Shown here: piece after piece, positions 5,304-6,747 of the stretch
Numbering within the stretch: position 1 is the stretch's first letter
Layout: each line of letters starts with the position of its first letter
DNA from: Spirochaetales bacterium UBA1265
GTDB lineage: Bacteria; Spirochaetota; Spirochaetia; Sphaerochaetales; Sphaerochaetaceae
Direction: 5' to 3'
Length of the DNA stretch: 6,747 bases
NCBI GenBank assembly: GCA_002308475.1
Contig: DBVL01000115.1
Span: 1 to 6,747, forward strand
The notes under the pieces: generated by a model
The model's database searches: none
What the model was told of the DNA's origin: nothing
The model's input: only the letters and a program-made list of their open reading frames with translations
Made by a program: the position numbers and the translations under genes

Positions 5304-6668
5304 ATGAGACATATAAACGCAGACAACATCCTTGAAACCATAAGGATGATAGAAGAGGAAAACCTAGACATCAGAACCATCACCATGGGTATCTCACTTC
5401 TTGACTGTGCTGACTCTGACATAGACCGCTCCTGCATGAAGATAAAGGAGAAGATAACAAGAAAGGCAAAAAACCTTGTCAGCACTGCCAAAGAGATACA
5501 GAAGGAATATGGAATTCCCATCATCAATCAGAGAATAACAGTAACCCCAATCTCCCTCCTGCTCTCAGCCTCCGGTGGAGACCCGGTCAAATACGCAAAG
5601 GCCCTGGATGAGGCGGCAAAGGAAGTTGGAGCCTCGTTCATAGGAGGCTACACTGCCCTGGTCCAGAAAGGCATGACAGAGGCCGAAAAAAACCTGATTC
5701 TGTCCATCCCACGTGCCCTGAGCGAAACTGACATAGTCTGCGCCTCAGTAAACGTAGGCTCAAGCAAAGCAGGCATAAACATGGACGCCGTACGCCTTCT
5801 CGGTCAGGTGGTCAGAGACTGCGCAGAGCTGACAAAAGAGCGCAACTGCATAGCCTGTTCAAAACTTGTCATCTTCTGCAACGCCGTTGAGGACAACCCG
5901 TTCATGGCAGGCGGCTTTCATGGCATATCCGAGCCCGACTGCGTCATCAACACCGGCGTCTCCGGCCCCGGCGTTGTGCGCAATGCCATACGTAAAGCAG
6001 GCAAAACCGCTTCCATGGATGAGATAGCGGAGATAATCAAGAAGACAGCCTTCAAGGTAACCCGAATGGGTCAGCTTGTAGGTCGCCAGGCTTCAGAACG
6101 TCTGAATGTTCCGTTCGGAATAGTGGACCTCTCCCTTGCTCCAACTCCAGCTGTCGGAGATTCAGTTGCCCACATTCTTGAAGAGATAGGTCTTGAGACC
6201 TGCGGAGGTCCCGGCACCACTGCTGCCCTTGCCATGCTGAACGATGCCGTCAAAAAAGGTGGCGTCATGGCCTCCTCTTCTGTCGGTGGCCTGAGCGGTG
6301 CCTTCATACCAGTCTCGGAAGACGCCGGCATGATTGCAGCAGCTGAAAAAGGCATTCTCACCATTGAGAAGCTTGAAGCCATGACCTGTGTCTGCTCTGT
6401 TGGTCTTGATATGGTCATAATCCCCGGTGAGACCTCCGCCGAGAGCATTTCAGCAATTATTGCAGATGAGGCTGCAATCGGTATGGTTAACACCAAGACC
6501 ACTGCCTGTCGCCTTATTCCTGCCATAGGAAGAAAGCCCGGCGACCATCTTGTCTTCGGAGGCCTTATGGGTGAAGGTCCGGTTATGAACGTGAAACAGA
6601 CAGATGCCTCCGTCATGATCAATCGTGGTGGCCGCATCCCTGCTCCTTTACACTCGTTGAAAAACTGA
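5304..6668 (+). CDS. UPF0210/DUF711 protein (PFL-like family), function unknown
   Basis: At 454 residues this is a full-length UPF0210 protein. It is recognised from its opening ([23 protein letters not shown] at 9-31, then LLDC), from [14 protein letters not shown] (112-125), [17 protein letters not shown] (207-223), [18 protein letters not shown] (272-289), [12 protein letters not shown] (301-312) and the C-terminal [13 protein letters not shown]. The family is annotated as PFL-like because of similarity to the barrel of pyruvate formate-lyase-type enzymes, but I see no clear glycyl-radical loop and would not assign that reaction. It has twelve Cys, including CIAC at 182-185 and CVC at 362-364. 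It is probably cytoplasmic: no signal or membrane segment. It follows the ACT gene by 11 nt with no strong ribosome site, so translation is probably coupled. Base composition rises in the middle: about 62% G+C over 5881-6000 against about 44% over 5041-5160 in the ACT gene (hand counts). Confidence 0.93.
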   Translation: MRHINADNILETIRMIEEENLDIRTITMGISLLDCADSDIDRSCMKIKEKITRKAKNLVSTAKEIQKEYGIPIINQRITVTPISLLLSASGGDPVKYAKALDEAAKEVGASFIGGYTALVQKGMTEAEKNLILSIPRALSETDIVCASVNVGSSKAGINMDAVRLLGQVVRDCAELTKERNCIACSKLVIFCNAVEDNPFMAGGFHGISEPDCVINTGVSGPGVVRNAIRKAGKTASMDEIAEIIKKTAFKVTRMGQLVGRQASERLNVPFGIVDLSLAPTPAVGDSVAHILEEIGLETCGGPGTTAALAMLNDAVKKGGVMASSSVGGLSGAFIPVSEDAGMIAAAEKGILTIEKLEAMTCVCSVGLDMVIIPGETSAESISAIIADEAAIGMVNTKTTACRLIPAIGRKPGDHLVFGGLMGEGPVMNVKQTDASVMINRGGRIPAPLHSLKN

Positions 6669-6681
6669 GTACACAACACTA

Positions 6682-6710
6682 TTGAAACTGATTGCCGAAT
6701 GTGGTAACTT
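6682..6710 (+). promoter_or_regulatory. Probable promoter for the tRNA gene
   Basis: TTGAAA at 6682-6687 is followed after 17 nt by TGgTAACTT, an extended -10 with a modest hexamer at 6705-6710. Transcription would start near 6717, leaving a short leader of about six nt before the mature tRNA end at 6723. TTTAAT at 6709-6714 is a better -10 hexamer but lacks a correctly spaced -35. Confidence 0.5.
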
Positions 6711-6722
6711 TAATTCGCTTCA

Positions 6723-6747
6723 GGGCCTGTAGCTCAGCGGTTAGAGC
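6723..6747 (+). tRNA. tRNA gene, 5' part only, identity not resolved
   Basis: The last 25 nt fit the start of a tRNA: a 7-nt acceptor strand GGGCCTG, then T8 and A9, a D stem GCTC paired with GAGC, and an 8-nt D loop AGCGGTTA with the conserved A14, G18-G19 and A21. The anticodon is beyond the window. The acceptor and D arm would suit an isoleucine or elongator methionine tRNA among others, but this cannot be decided here. It lies 54 nt after the UPF0210 stop. Confidence 0.85.

Noticed and set aside
6071..6679. 202-codon open frame on the minus strand, opposite the UPF0210 gene
   Set aside because: It is antisense to well-conserved motifs of the real gene and lies in the G+C-rich part, where stop codons are rare by chance. 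No independent support.

Overview
This window looks like a chromosomal housekeeping region from a spirochaete, probably Treponema-like. The main clue is a class I (archaeal-type) lysyl-tRNA synthetase, which among bacteria is typical of spirochaetes and some alphaproteobacteria. Supporting clues are a ClpP paralogue with a charged N-terminus and a GLVASAAA active-site segment, a loose Leu-Thr-Ser-Cys lipobox, and an outer-membrane barrel-like protein ending in Phe. The taxonomic call is an inference from protein families. No rRNA or other marker gene is complete here.

Layout, left to right. (1) Positions 1-568, minus strand: the 5' part of a lipoprotein of the endonuclease/exonuclease/phosphatase fold, running off the left edge. 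(2) 635-1531, plus strand: era, the ribosome-assembly GTPase, divergent from (1). (3) A minus-strand cluster read from 4941 down to 1553: a predicted exported beta-barrel protein (400 aa), a ClpP-family protease subunit (193 aa) and class I lysS (521 aa). Gaps are 23 and 15 nt, which fits one operon. It converges on era with only 21 nt between the stop codons. (4) A plus-strand pair divergent from the cluster: an 87-aa ACT-domain protein and a 454-aa UPF0210/DUF711 (PFL-like) protein, 11 nt apart. (5) The first 25 nt of a tRNA gene at the right edge, with a plausible promoter in front of it.

The genes cover translation and ribosome assembly (era, lysS, tRNA), proteolysis (clpP), the envelope (lipoprotein, barrel) and a conserved, poorly understood sensor/enzyme pair (ACT plus UPF0210). 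No mobile element, CRISPR array, phage gene, riboswitch or clear intrinsic terminator was seen. The clearest structural signal outside the genes is in the promoters. Both era and the barrel gene have an extended -10 sigma70-type promoter whose predicted start of transcription falls on or within a base or so of the ATG, and neither has a Shine-Dalgarno sequence. That suggests leaderless mRNAs. clpP, lysS and the ACT gene, by contrast, have clear GAGG/GGAGG ribosome binding sites. I see no strong case for a wholly new system. The best leads are the leaderless promoter architecture, the divergent ClpP encoded between an envelope protein and a tRNA synthetase, and the ACT-UPF0210 pair.
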